DNA of 64,000 bases from Thermomicrobiales bacterium (lineage in GTDB: Bacteria; Chloroflexota; Chloroflexia; Thermomicrobiales; UBA6265). Every line of letters starts with the position of its first letter. Position 1 is the stretch's first letter. Both the position numbers and the translations under genes were made by a program. Positions 50,063 to 59,853 of the stretch are shown piece after piece. The DNA is taken from positions 491,225-555,224 of the forward strand of contig JAHBVL010000003.1 in the NCBI GenBank assembly GCA_019637585.1. The letters are read 5' to 3'. The notes under the pieces are model-generated. The model did not search any database. It worked only from the letters and a program-made list of their open reading frames with translations, and was not told the DNA's origin.

Positions 50063-51337
50063 ATGTCACCTCTCCAGCCGGGATGCTCGCTGATCAGTCC
50101 GCGGCTTCAATCGCTGCGCTCCGGAGATTCGTGGTCGTTTGCCGCCGTCGAGGCGTTCTGGGCAGAAATCGAAGCGACTGGCGCACCCCTCGTCGAGCGC
50201 GACCCGCTCGACGAGGAGGTCGCTATCGTCACCTTTCTCTATCGCGCTCTGGAGCCACTCGACAATGTCGTGACGATCGAGTGGATCACACCGGGTGACT
50301 TTCCGCTCAAGACAATGACCGAGATTCCGGGCGCCGGTATCTGGTACCGGTCGGCGCGGGTCGCATCCGATGTGCGCACGGTCTATCGATTCAGTCCCAA
50401 CGATTCGCTGGTGCCCCGCCACCAGGAACCCGACTGGGAAACCCGGCGACAGAACTGGGCGCTCGACCCACTCAACCAGAACCGGTTTTTCGCCGCGGAA
50501 GGGTTCAGCGAATCGGAACGGGCGTGGGTCGATGCCACGGTACTCGAAGGTCCGGACGCCCCACCACTGAACCGGTCATTCGAGCGGCGCACATTGCGCG
50601 GGACAATGCGCGAAACAGCAATCACCAGCGCAATCCTGGCCAACACCCGCCCGATCACTATCTACACACCCGCCCTGGAGAAAGACGCTCCTCCCCCAGG
50701 CGTGGTCATCCACTTCGATGCCGACCGGGCCCGATACGTTCTCGACCTCCCCGAGGTGATCGACGAGCTGGCCTCCGGGGGTCATCCGATGATCGCGGTG
50801 ATGGTCGAAAACGTCGATCGACACAACGAACTTCCCTGCAACCCCGATTTCGCCAGATTTCTCGCTGATGAACTCGCGCCCTGGATCAGATCGAATGCCG
50901 AGGTGAGCGCCGATCCGGGCGATTGGGTTCTGGCTGGTCAGAGCTACGGCGGACTGGCCTCCGCTTTCGCCGCCCTGTCCTATCCGGACCAGTTCGGCAA
51001 AGTCCTCTCCCAATCCGGGTCCTTCTGGTGGAAACCGAACCCGTTCGAGCGAATCCATGCATCAGTACCGGGGATCGTGCCGGAGTACTCGTGGCTTTGC
51101 TCCCACGCCGCGACCCTCCCCCCGGCGAACGTGCGATTCTGGATCGAAGCAGGACGATTCGAGACCCGCATGGACCCAGGGAACGAACCAACCCTCCTCG
51201 AGAGCAACCGCCATTTCCGCGACGTGCTCATGGCGAAGGGCTACGACGTGGCGTACAGCGAGTTTCCCGGCGGACATGACTCGATCTGGTGGCGGGATCA
51301 TCTCGGCGTGGGGTTGCGGAGTCTGCTCTCCGGTTGA
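50063..51337 (+). CDS. Enterochelin esterase-like hydrolase (Fes/IroD family)
   Basis: A 424-residue cytoplasmic alpha/beta hydrolase with an N-terminal Fes domain (about 20-185) and a C-terminal esterase-D-like domain. The nucleophile lies in GQSYGG (Ser about 294) and the catalytic His near the end in GGHDSIWWRDHL. PPPGVVIHFD fits the start of the hydrolase core. The ATG at 50063 follows GGGAAGAG. It likely opens the siderophore ring to release iron after import by the upstream binding protein's transporter. Confidence 0.9.
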   Translation: MSPLQPGCSLISPRLQSLRSGDSWSFAAVEAFWAEIEATGAPLVERDPLDEEVAIVTFLYRALEPLDNVVTIEWITPGDFPLKTMTEIPGAGIWYRSARVASDVRTVYRFSPNDSLVPRHQEPDWETRRQNWALDPLNQNRFFAAEGFSESERAWVDATVLEGPDAPPLNRSFERRTLRGTMRETAITSAILANTRPITIYTPALEKDAPPPGVVIHFDADRARYVLDLPEVIDELASGGHPMIAVMVENVDRHNELPCNPDFARFLADELAPWIRSNAEVSADPGDWVLAGQSYGGLASAFAALSYPDQFGKVLSQSGSFWWKPNPFERIHASVPGIVPEYSWLCSHAATLPPANVRFWIEAGRFETRMDPGNEPTLLESNRHFRDVLMAKGYDVAYSEFPGGHDSIWWRDHLGVGLRSLLSG

Positions 51338-51361
51338 TATCCAATCAGAAACGACCCCGAT

Positions 51362-51649
51362 CTAGCCAAATTCGATCCAGAGCAACGCCGCCACTGCCAG
51401 CACGAGCAGCACAACGTTCACCCCAGCCAGGACCCGCAATCTCGCTTGCGTCACCGCGTCGGCGCCCCGGGAACCCTCGAAGGCGAACCAGGCCGCCGAT
51501 CCCAACGCGAAGATCAGCACAACCAGGGCGATGGTCTTGCTGTACAGAAGCGCCACAAAGGGCGCGATCAGGATCGCCCCGCTGAACGCGCATCCGAGAA
51601 TGCGCTTCTTCTCGTCCTCCGGGATGCCGTCCCGATACCGCCCCTGCAT
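51362..51649 (-). CDS. Small membrane protein
   Basis: A 95-residue protein with a short acidic/basic cytoplasmic start (RYRDGIPEDEKKRIL) and three hydrophobic segments. No family recognised. The ATG at 51649 follows GGGGAG. It converges with the Fes-like gene and is divergent from the zinc-ribbon protein gene. Confidence 0.6.
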   Translation of the reverse strand: MQGRYRDGIPEDEKKRILGCAFSGAILIAPFVALLYSKTIALVVLIFALGSAAWFAFEGSRGADAVTQARLRVLAGVNVVLLVLAVAALLWIEFG

Positions 51650-51719
51650 GCCACACTCCCCAAACCGCCCCGAACTGCGTGGTAGCATACGGAATCACGT
51701 CCTCCGGCGAGGCATGCCG

Positions 51720-53414
51720 ATGTTCTGTATGCACTGTGCCGCCCCCATCATCGTCTGTGCCCCGCACTGTTCGCAGTGTGGTTCACGACTCCCCGTCGCG
51801 GCTGACCTCACTCCGGCAACGCCACCCCGAACGACGTCCCCCTGGCGCGACGCCGGCCGGTTGACAACGATGCTCCTGCCCTTTGCGATGGCGCTCCTCG
51901 TCGGCGGCTGGTTCGCCTGGTCAGTTCTCTCGGTCCACCGGGACGAAACGGCAGCCTATAGGCGAGCCGAATCGGCGCTCGTCATCGGCGACTATGGTGG
52001 AGCGGTCGAAGCCTTCGCCCAGGCCGGGTCCTACCGCGATGCCGCGGAACGCCGTATCGCGACGCAACAACTCCTGGCGCCCATTCGGACTGCCTATCTG
52101 GACGCGATGACCGCGCTCGAACGGGAGGAGTTCGACATCGCCATCGCGCTCCTCGAGCCGATCGCCGAGAGCATGCCCGGCTTCGAAGACGTTGGCGTTC
52201 GCCTCGAAGAAGCCAGAGCCGGGCAGCGCCGCGCGCTCGAGCGCGACGTCGATCTGGCCACAGTCCACCGGGACTGGATGGCCGCCGACGACGCACTGAG
52301 CCAGCTGATCGAGCTCTACCCGGACGAACCGTCGTATCCGCAACGTCTTCAGCGGCTCCGGGAGAACCATGCTCCCCTGATCTTCGTTCGGGAAGGCATG
52401 CTCTATCAGATCGGCCCCGATGGCCAGGATGAGTCCCTCCTCTTCGACGACTTTCCCGTCGCCGCTCCCCAATGGAGTCCCGACCGGCGGTACATCACCT
52501 TTTTCGACGGAAGCGCTGGCCGTTCGGCGGTGACAACCCTCTACCTCTTCGAGTACCGCACCGGCAATCTGGAGATCATCTCTGATTGGGCGGCCCCCGA
52601 CCCATTCATCGCCTGGAGAGCGGACAGTTCCAAATTGGCGTTCGTGGTCAATGCCGCCACATCGGATATGAAACCAAGCGACCGAACCCGGCTCGCGCTT
52701 TTCGATCCGGCCGCTCTCAAACTCGATCTCCTGCCGTTGCCTTCCGCTGATGCCAAAAGCGCGTCGGAGCTGGACGGAATCACCAGCCCAACCTGGTCGC
52801 CTGAAGGCGACCAGCTGGCGTATGTCGCCATCTGGCGGGCGGACCCGCCGGAACCACACAATACCAACGGGTTCGCCGATGTCTACGTGACCGACCTCAC
52901 GACCGGAACCGCCCGAAATCTCACCGACCACGCCATACCCCACGCTGCGTATGTCACCTGGTCGCCAGCCAGTGACGACCTCCTGGTGTGGGAATCGCGA
53001 GTGGGCGTCGCGTGGGCCGATTCCGCCGAAACCGCCATCTGGCTCCTCAACGCGTCAACCGGACAGAGACAGCGACTGACCTCCCGCGCCGACACGACCG
53101 GTTGGCCGTCGTGGTCTCCGGACGGGCAATCGTATGCCGTCGTCGCAGGTGGATTCACGATCGTTCTCAGAACCCTCACCGGGACCGAGTTGATTCGGGC
53201 CGAAGCCGAATGGCCATTGGCTGGCCGCATCACCTGGTCGCCGGCCGGTACGCATCTGCTGGCTGTGGCAGCGTCGCCAAACCACCCCTCGTCGATTCTC
53301 CATGTCGGCCAGGAGAACGACGCGCTGATACCACTGCCGATCGCGTCCGATGGTCAATGGCCGAACCTGGGTCCCCAGTGGAGCAGTTGGGACGCCCCGT
53401 GGATCGAGACCTGA
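51720..53414 (+). CDS. Zinc-ribbon membrane protein with TPR-like and beta-propeller domains
   Basis: A 564-residue protein. The N-terminus is a zinc ribbon (CMHC and CSQC, residues 3-21). A transmembrane helix follows at about 45-70, then helical repeats (AYRRAESALVIGDYGGAVEAFAQAGSYRDAAER) resembling TPRs at about 78-210. The C-terminal 350 residues form a TolB/PD40-like propeller with WSPDRRYITFF, WSPEGDQLAYV, WSPASDDLLV, WSPDGQSYAVV and WSPAGTHLLAV. So it has a cytoplasmic ribbon and an outer sensor part. The ATG at 51720 is better placed from GGCGAGG than the one at 51714. Function unknown. Confidence 0.8.
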   Translation: MFCMHCAAPIIVCAPHCSQCGSRLPVAADLTPATPPRTTSPWRDAGRLTTMLLPFAMALLVGGWFAWSVLSVHRDETAAYRRAESALVIGDYGGAVEAFAQAGSYRDAAERRIATQQLLAPIRTAYLDAMTALEREEFDIAIALLEPIAESMPGFEDVGVRLEEARAGQRRALERDVDLATVHRDWMAADDALSQLIELYPDEPSYPQRLQRLRENHAPLIFVREGMLYQIGPDGQDESLLFDDFPVAAPQWSPDRRYITFFDGSAGRSAVTTLYLFEYRTGNLEIISDWAAPDPFIAWRADSSKLAFVVNAATSDMKPSDRTRLALFDPAALKLDLLPLPSADAKSASELDGITSPTWSPEGDQLAYVAIWRADPPEPHNTNGFADVYVTDLTTGTARNLTDHAIPHAAYVTWSPASDDLLVWESRVGVAWADSAETAIWLLNASTGQRQRLTSRADTTGWPSWSPDGQSYAVVAGGFTIVLRTLTGTELIRAEAEWPLAGRITWSPAGTHLLAVAASPNHPSSILHVGQENDALIPLPIASDGQWPNLGPQWSSWDAPWIET

Positions 53415-53493
53415 CCGGCAGGTTCAGACATTCACCCGCTGGCGTGGGATACTCCGGAAATGTGGGCTGGTTCGTTGAGGATGGGAGGCTGAA

Positions 53494-54279
53494 ATGGACT
53501 ATGTAAAAACGGTTGCCGACGAGTACAAACCGTGGAGACGCGACATCTCCTGGTTTGCGGTTGCCATTCAGGCCGCGCTGGCCATCGCCATCGGCGCCTA
53601 CTTCTTGATTGCGCCCGATTCGGCCAACTCGACGATCCGTTTCCTGCTGGCGGCGCTGCTGATCGTCGGTAGCGTGCTGGATATCAAAACTGGTCTCAAC
53701 GCATTTGCCGCCGGCGGCGGTCATCCGGGTACCCCATTCCTGCTGGTGCGGGGCGGCGCCGGCATCACCATGGGCATCTGTTACTTTGCCGCAACCCGCT
53801 ACAACTTCGTCAGCGAATCCGACGCTCGCTATGTGCTCGGATTCGGTATGATCGCCTTCGCCTTGATCGGGTTTATCGCCTTCACGATGTCAGCGCTTTC
53901 CGGGCAGATCTACTGGGCCCAGGCTTTGGCCAATCTCCTCTTCCTCTTGCTCGGCGGCGTGCTCATCTACAACCGGCGACAAGGCGTGACCGATTCCTCG
54001 GCGGTGGAGTATCTGGGTATCGCGGCAATCATCGGCGGGCTCTGTCTCGCTTTCTACGCCTGGTACTTGCGCAACGCGCAGATGAACGCTCCGGAACCGG
54101 TGCCGGCCGCCTATCCCGGCGCTCCGTTCGTCCCGCCCGCACCCCTGGATCCCGCAGCAGGAGAAGAGGCGATCGTCGCGGCGGAGTCCGTGGGCAGTGA
54201 TGCCGCCGGCGCAGTGGACGCCGCCGCCGATACCCTCGAAGAAGCCGTCGATTCGGTGAAACCCGAAGGAACCGCATGA
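53494..54279 (+). CDS. Six-helix membrane protein, HdeD/DUF308-like
   Basis: A 261-residue protein with six hydrophobic segments in about residues 15-190, in the paired-helix arrangement of HdeD-like proteins, and a soluble Ala/Pro/Glu-rich C-terminal tail. The ATG follows GGGAGG. Its last four bases overlap the start of the methyltransferase gene (ATGA), so the two are cotranscribed. HdeD proteins are linked to acid stress in enteric bacteria; the role here is unknown. Confidence 0.65.
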   Translation: MDYVKTVADEYKPWRRDISWFAVAIQAALAIAIGAYFLIAPDSANSTIRFLLAALLIVGSVLDIKTGLNAFAAGGGHPGTPFLLVRGGAGITMGICYFAATRYNFVSESDARYVLGFGMIAFALIGFIAFTMSALSGQIYWAQALANLLFLLLGGVLIYNRRQGVTDSSAVEYLGIAAIIGGLCLAFYAWYLRNAQMNAPEPVPAAYPGAPFVPPAPLDPAAGEEAIVAAESVGSDAAGAVDAAADTLEEAVDSVKPEGTA

Positions 54280-55079
54280 CCGTCTCGACTGAAGAGTGGA
54301 ACGCCACGGTCTATCACAAAGCCGCCAATCCTCATGTTTCCTGGGGAGCGGGAGTCGTTGCCGCGGCCGAACTTGCCGGCAATGAACGGGTTGCCGATGT
54401 CGGATGCGGCACCGGGCGGGTCACCGAGCAACTGCTGGAACTCCTGCCTGATGGTTTCGTGATCGGTATCGATCGCTCCGCCAATATGGTCGAAGAAGCG
54501 CGCCGCCAGATCGCGCCGCGCTATCCCGGCCGGGTGGCTTTTCTGCAGCGCGATCTCCTCGAGCTCCTGCCGGACGATATCGGCCACCCGGTGGATGTCG
54601 TTTTCAGTACCGCTACCTTTCACTGGATTCGCGACCACACCACCCTTTTCCAGCGCCTCTTCGCCATCCTGAACCCTGGTGGACGATTGATCGCGCAGTG
54701 CGGCGGTGGTCCGAATCTGCAGCGCCATGTCGACAGAGCCGAAGCCCTGATGGCCAGCGCCGCCTATCGCGACTGGTTCAGTGGATGGGATGCGCCTCGC
54801 TTCTACGCGATCGAAGAAGTCACCGCGAATGCCACGCGGGATGCCGGCTTTATCGACGTGGAAACGGCCGTCATCGAGGCGCCGGCAGTGCTAGGCAGCG
54901 CCGACGAGTTCGCCACATTCCTGACGAACATCGTCTTCCGGGAACACGTTCTGCAGATCCCGGATGAAGCGATGCGAACGGCGTTCATCGACGAGTTGAC
55001 CCGCCAGTCGGCGCAAGACGAAACGCCCTTCCTCCTCGACTACTGGCGGCTCAACATGCGGGGTCTGCGACCGCGCTGA
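54276..55079 (+). CDS. Class I SAM-dependent methyltransferase
   Basis: A 267-residue soluble enzyme. SAM motif I is VADVGCGTGRVTEQLL (about 35-50); GIDRSANMVEEARRQ is motif II; FLQRDLLEL and DVVFSTATFHWIRDHTTLF (motif IV region) follow. The overall layout resembles trans-aconitate methyltransferase and related small-molecule enzymes. The start overlaps the upstream gene by four bases. The methyl acceptor is unknown. Confidence 0.88.
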   Translation: MTVSTEEWNATVYHKAANPHVSWGAGVVAAAELAGNERVADVGCGTGRVTEQLLELLPDGFVIGIDRSANMVEEARRQIAPRYPGRVAFLQRDLLELLPDDIGHPVDVVFSTATFHWIRDHTTLFQRLFAILNPGGRLIAQCGGGPNLQRHVDRAEALMASAAYRDWFSGWDAPRFYAIEEVTANATRDAGFIDVETAVIEAPAVLGSADEFATFLTNIVFREHVLQIPDEAMRTAFIDELTRQSAQDETPFLLDYWRLNMRGLRPR

Positions 55080-55098
55080 TTCGACAAGGATTCGGGAA

Positions 55099-56235
55099 AT
55101 GACTGCCGCGGGAGCAGATGTCGTCATTGTCGGAGGTGGTCTGGCCGGGTGGTCGGCTGCCTACGACCTGGCGCTGCGAGGTCGCAGCGCCATCGTTGCC
55201 GACCGGGCGGATCCGGGATTCGCCACCCAGGCGGGAGCAGGCATCATCGCTCCCGGACTCGGGTTCATGATGGCGCCGCCCTCCTATCCTCTCGCCCTCT
55301 TCGCCATGCGTCACTATCCGGTGCTGCTGGACCGGCTTGCCGCCGACAACGCGGGCCCAACCGGATACCGAACAGTCGGCGCACTCCATGTGGCGACCAA
55401 TGACGACGAAGCGGCGCGGTTGCCCGAAGCCCAGTCGATCCTCGAACAGCGCAAAGCCGACGGCATGGGCAACATCGGCGACATCTCGCTCCTCACCGGC
55501 GCCGAAGCGAAAGCGCTCTTTCCGCCGCTGGCCGATCTGCCGGGCGCTGTCCATATCTCCGATGCGGCGCGCCTCGATGGCCGCCTGCTGCGCGCGTCAC
55601 TTCGGCACGCGGCATTGCAGCGCGGCGTCACCGCTGTGGAAGGGTCGGCTTCACTGTCTCGTAACGGCGACTGTGTGAGCGTTGCTGTCGATGGAAGATC
55701 AATCGGCTCCGATCACGTCCTGATCGCGGCCGGCGCCTGGTCCAACGCGCTGGGCGCCGAAATCGGCGTCTCCATTCCCGTCTATCCCCAGCGGGGACAG
55801 ATCATGCACCTCGACATGCCGGACCAGGAAACACTCCACTGGCCGATCGTCGAGGGATGGCATACGCATTACATCCTGACATTCGGTCCGAACCGGGTCG
55901 TCTGCGGCGCGACCCGCGAACACGATTCCGGTTACGAGCTGCGGCTCACCGCCGGAGGCGTCCAGGAAGTCATCGGCGAGGCATTGCGGATTGCGCCCGG
56001 ACTGGCCAGCGGAACGATCGCCGAGCTGCGCATCGGTCTGCGCCCCTTCTCGCCAGACCTCATCCCCATGCTCGGTCCGGTACCAGAGTTCAGCAATCTC
56101 TCCGTTTGCACTGGACATGGACCATCCGGTCTCACCCTCGCCCCGGCATCGGCGGCCGCAGTCGTCCAAACCATCTGCGGCGAAACCCCGGAAGTCGACC
56201 TGTCGCCATTCTCCATCGCCCGTTTCAGCGCTTGA
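55099..56235 (+). CDS. FAD-dependent amino-acid oxidase (DAO family)
   Basis: A 378-residue flavoprotein. The dinucleotide fold VVIVGGGLAGWSAAYDLALRG is at 8-28; a substrate domain follows; FAD contacts return in AGAWSNALGAEIGV and, near the C-terminus, TGHGPSGLTLAPASAA. It resembles glycine, sarcosine and D-amino acid oxidases; the substrate cannot be chosen. The ATG follows AAGGA. Its end overlaps the converging CoA-transferase gene by 11 bp. Confidence 0.88.
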   Translation: MTAAGADVVIVGGGLAGWSAAYDLALRGRSAIVADRADPGFATQAGAGIIAPGLGFMMAPPSYPLALFAMRHYPVLLDRLAADNAGPTGYRTVGALHVATNDDEAARLPEAQSILEQRKADGMGNIGDISLLTGAEAKALFPPLADLPGAVHISDAARLDGRLLRASLRHAALQRGVTAVEGSASLSRNGDCVSVAVDGRSIGSDHVLIAAGAWSNALGAEIGVSIPVYPQRGQIMHLDMPDQETLHWPIVEGWHTHYILTFGPNRVVCGATREHDSGYELRLTAGGVQEVIGEALRIAPGLASGTIAELRIGLRPFSPDLIPMLGPVPEFSNLSVCTGHGPSGLTLAPASAAAVVQTICGETPEVDLSPFSIARFSA

Positions 56236-57433
56236 CCGCCAGAATCTCCTCGTCCGACAACCCGATCTCCCGCAACACCTCTTCCGTATGCTGGCCAAGC
56301 AATGGCGGAGCACTGCGTACCGATAAATCGTGCCCGGACATCTGGTAGGGCAATCCGGGCAATGTGAGCTGCCCGATCGTCGGGTGCGCGACCTCCTGCA
56401 TCAACCCGGCGCTCTCCAGATCGGGATCCTCGAACAACTGGCGCACACTGTAGATCGCCCCGCACGGCACTCCGGCCCCGTCGAGAAGCTCCACGACCTC
56501 TGCAATGGTCCGCTCGCTCAGCGCACCTTCGATGGCCGCGTAAAGGGCTTCCTTGTTGGTGATCCTGCCCGCATTCGAGGAAAAGCGCTCGTCCGCGGCG
56601 GCATCGGTCATACCGAGTGCAGCGCAGAGCCGCTGCCAGAGATTGTCATTTCCTGCAGCGATGTTGACGTATCCATCGGCGGCGGCAAAGGCGTCGTACG
56701 GCGCCACGATCGGATGCGCATTGCCAAGTTTGACCGGCGTTTCCCGGGTGGCGAAGTAGATGCCGGCCTGATAGGTGAGCAGCGCAGCCTGTCCACCGAG
56801 CATCGACACATCGATATGCCGCCCTTCGCCAGTCTTTTCCCGCTCATAGAGCGCGGTGACCACGGCATAGGCGGCGAACATCCCCGCGGCGATATCGGCG
56901 ATCGGGATACCGAACTTGGTGGGAATCGCGTCTGGTGCGCCGGTGATGCTCATCATGCCGCTCATCCCCTGCACGATCAGATCGTAGGCGGTGCGATTGG
57001 CGGCCGGGCCAGTCTGCCCGAAACCGGAAATCGAGGCAAAGATGATCGTGGGGTTGCGCGCTTTGACATCGTCATAGCCAAATCCCAGCCGGGCGATCGT
57101 GCCGGGCGAAAAATTCTCGACCAGAATGTCGGCAGATTCGATCAATTTCCAGAGTGCGGCGCGTCCGGCTTCCGATTTGAGATCGAGCGCGACCGACCGC
57201 TTGTTGCGATTGACCGAGAGGTAATAGGTCGACTCCCCCTCCTGAAAGGGAGGACCCCAGGCGCGGGTGTCGTCACCCTTCCCCGGCATCTCGATCTTGA
57301 TCACATCCGCGCCCATGTCGGCCAGCATCATGGTCGAGTAGGGACCGGTCATCACGCGGGTCAGATCGACCACGCGCACGCCGGAAAGCGGCAATGGGCT
57401 GGTCGCGGTTGCGTCAGGTTGGGGAGTCGTCAC
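56225..57433 (-). CDS. Family III acyl-CoA transferase (CaiB/BaiF)
   Basis: A 402-residue enzyme. The N-terminal family motif is VVDLTRVMTGPYSTMMLADMGADVIKIE, followed by ILVENFSPGTIARLGFGYDDV and ISGFGQTGPAANRTAYDLIVQGMSGMMS, where the catalytic Asp (about 166) sits in AYDLIVQ. It moves CoA between carboxylic acids; substrates are unknown. No acyl-CoA dehydrogenase or partner gene is adjacent. Confidence 0.93.
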   Translation of the reverse strand: MTTPQPDATATSPLPLSGVRVVDLTRVMTGPYSTMMLADMGADVIKIEMPGKGDDTRAWGPPFQEGESTYYLSVNRNKRSVALDLKSEAGRAALWKLIESADILVENFSPGTIARLGFGYDDVKARNPTIIFASISGFGQTGPAANRTAYDLIVQGMSGMMSITGAPDAIPTKFGIPIADIAAGMFAAYAVVTALYEREKTGEGRHIDVSMLGGQAALLTYQAGIYFATRETPVKLGNAHPIVAPYDAFAAADGYVNIAAGNDNLWQRLCAALGMTDAAADERFSSNAGRITNKEALYAAIEGALSERTIAEVVELLDGAGVPCGAIYSVRQLFEDPDLESAGLMQEVAHPTIGQLTLPGLPYQMSGHDLSVRSAPPLLGQHTEEVLREIGLSDEEILAVKR

Positions 57434-57514
57434 GCTCTACCTCGGAAGTCTGCATCGACAAACATTGCGGAGGCCGAGTGTAGCAAAAGGGAATCGGATC
57501 GGCGCTGTGGATCG

Positions 57515-59782
57515 CTATCGTTGGAGCCGGACGGCATTCCGGCGAACGGCTACTCCGGCGAACGCTGCCGCAAACGCCGCCAGACCGGCCAATGGCCAGG
57601 GCGAACGCCCAGACTCACTCGCCAGCTCACCATTGCCCACTCCGGGCACGGTCGTCACGCTCAACAGCTCGTCGACCGCCAACCCGCCCAGCAGATCGAC
57701 GGCGTAAGAGTTGGAATCGTAGCTGCCGGCCATCGATTCGCCGGCATCGAGAACATTCATCTGGTCGGTGACCAGCACATCAGTCACCAGCATGCCGATC
57801 AGGTCGTTCGGGTTGACCCCGGTTGTCCCACTTCCCGGTTGGCCCGATTCGGCCGCAGCGCCGGTGGATGTCGATCCAAGCGCCGCTTCGACACGCAGAA
57901 TCACCCGCGTCACCGTGCCTTGCTGGATGGCAAAGGTCGCCGTGCGGCCGGAGACGGCGTCGGTGACGGAATGCAAACCCGTGGCGCTGGTGACCGGCGC
58001 ATTCTCGACCCACGCCACCCCACTGCGACCGAGCTGCGTGACCGCTCCCGGACTCCGCCCGGCAAAAGTGATCTGCAACCGGGCGTCCCCGGCGAAGCAG
58101 GTGCCTCCCAACAACGTAGCTCCGGCCTGCTGCCCCGGCGACAGTGCGGCAAGGGTGGTGCTGTTCTGGTTGCCGAGACAGTAGAGGGCCACCAGCTGAA
58201 CCGTACCCGTGCCGCCAGTGTTGGTCACAGGCTGCGTCGGCGTTGCCGTCGGTATTGACGAGGGTGTCGCGGTCGGCTTCACCGGAGTCGCCGTGGCGGT
58301 AGCAGTTGCAGTGGCCGATGGTGCGGGCGCCTGGCCGGCTGGAACGGCAAACAGATGCAGGATGACATTGCCATCCCAGGTCGTGTCGAGCGCAATCGAC
58401 GCATTGGCCAGGTCTGCCGAGAGCAACGTGTTCGCATCGTTCGTGCCCGGCGTGAACTCGACGCCACCCAGTGCATAGCCTTCTGGCAACTGCGGATAGA
58501 CCTCGACGGCACCGCGCGCCACATCCACCAACGTGTATGCGGGCATCTCGAGACAGGCGTTGTCATTCACGCCATTGAAATCGAACCCGAGATCCGCTTC
58601 ACAGAAGCGTTGTGTGCGTGGTGCGACGTTCGACAGGTAGTGCGTGATGCCCCAGCCGTCGGCAACGGTCGCATCGAACCCGAACGCGTCGCGGGTCGTG
58701 GCTGGACAGGCGTTGACCTTCTCCAGGAATCCGCTCATCTGCTGCAGAGCGTCCGCGGATGGCACGTCCCCTCCACAGAGATGCTGCACGATCATCACCT
58801 GGGGCGGAGCAAAGAGATAGACATGCACGATCGCGGATTCAGCGCTGGCGCTCAGATCGGCGCCGGCGATTCCTGCGGTCTGATCGACGACCCAGGCGGC
58901 GGCAATGTCGTCCCCGGTTTCCACATAGCCAAACCGGTGCAAATCGGGCAGCGCCGTCATGCTCAGTGTCAGCGAACCTTTCGGCGCTTCGATGGCAAAG
59001 CTCGACGTGCTGAAACAGGCGTTGTCATAGGGATCGGTGCTGAGTTGAACGCCAAGTTCGCTTTCGCAGATGGAGCTCGGTTCAAATGCCCCGCCGGAAA
59101 GCGCCGCATGAAAATCGCCATCATCGGAAATCGCCAGATCGAACCATGCCTGGCCCGCGGTCACCGAGTTATCAGGCGCATAGAAATCGGGCAACGTGAC
59201 CACTGGACACTCGGCCAGACGCGCGATGCGGCCACCCAAAGCCAGCAGCGCGTCGGTATCCTGAATGGCCGGGTCGCAGATGTGGGTCTGGATCGAAAGG
59301 GTCGTCGTTTCGGCTGGCGTTTCGCCGGCCGCCTCGACTGGCGCTTCCTGCGCCGCCGCAACTGTTGTGGTCACGATGTACGCAACGGTCCAGCTCTCCG
59401 CATAGACATCGAAAGCGCGGCTAGCCCCGCTGTTCGGTTCCATCAGCGTGTGCGAGCCAGCGTCGAGCTGCACCTCGAGAACGGGAGCAGCGGCTCCATA
59501 GTCGACGCCATCGAGCCAGACCGCCGCCCATCCGTCATAGCAGCCAGCACCGGACGACCACTCGGAGGACAACGCGATCGAGACTCCGGGATTGCCGGCC
59601 GAAACCTCGCACGAAATCGCGACAACCTGCAGCCAACCGACCGCCGATTCAGACGAGGCAGCGGTCGAATCCGCCGGCGTATCGTCGTCCTGAGCTCGCA
59701 CCGTCATGCCGGCCGGGATGGCGATGGCCAGCAACGACAGGGCTATGAAGGCAAATGCCAGCCGGGGAAATCGAGAAACCAC
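57515..59782 (-). CDS. Large secreted, C-terminally anchored modular protein
   Basis: A 755-residue protein. A signal peptide covers about 1-30, ending VRAQ. The outer part has two related Cys-containing modules, one with HICDPAIQDTDALLAL and CPVVTLPDFYA, the other with HLCGGDVPSADALQQM and CPATTRDAFGF. A Thr/Ala/Pro stalk of short repeats follows (about 470-505), then a third beta-rich module with two Cys, and a final helix with an Arg-rich tail (VAVRRNAVRLQR) as a membrane stop. The GTG at 59782 has AGGGG eight bases upstream. It is probably a cell-surface protein; ligand unknown. Confidence 0.75.
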   Translation of the reverse strand: MVSRFPRLAFAFIALSLLAIAIPAGMTVRAQDDDTPADSTAASSESAVGWLQVVAISCEVSAGNPGVSIALSSEWSSGAGCYDGWAAVWLDGVDYGAAAPVLEVQLDAGSHTLMEPNSGASRAFDVYAESWTVAYIVTTTVAAAQEAPVEAAGETPAETTTLSIQTHICDPAIQDTDALLALGGRIARLAECPVVTLPDFYAPDNSVTAGQAWFDLAISDDGDFHAALSGGAFEPSSICESELGVQLSTDPYDNACFSTSSFAIEAPKGSLTLSMTALPDLHRFGYVETGDDIAAAWVVDQTAGIAGADLSASAESAIVHVYLFAPPQVMIVQHLCGGDVPSADALQQMSGFLEKVNACPATTRDAFGFDATVADGWGITHYLSNVAPRTQRFCEADLGFDFNGVNDNACLEMPAYTLVDVARGAVEVYPQLPEGYALGGVEFTPGTNDANTLLSADLANASIALDTTWDGNVILHLFAVPAGQAPAPSATATATATATPVKPTATPSSIPTATPTQPVTNTGGTGTVQLVALYCLGNQNSTTLAALSPGQQAGATLLGGTCFAGDARLQITFAGRSPGAVTQLGRSGVAWVENAPVTSATGLHSVTDAVSGRTATFAIQQGTVTRVILRVEAALGSTSTGAAAESGQPGSGTTGVNPNDLIGMLVTDVLVTDQMNVLDAGESMAGSYDSNSYAVDLLGGLAVDELLSVTTVPGVGNGELASESGRSPWPLAGLAAFAAAFAGVAVRRNAVRLQR

Positions 59783-59853
59783 AAGCAAGACCCCTGGATC
59801 GAGCGGCTTCCGGGCCGCAACCGCACCAATGATACCCGTGCCTGCAATCAGGA

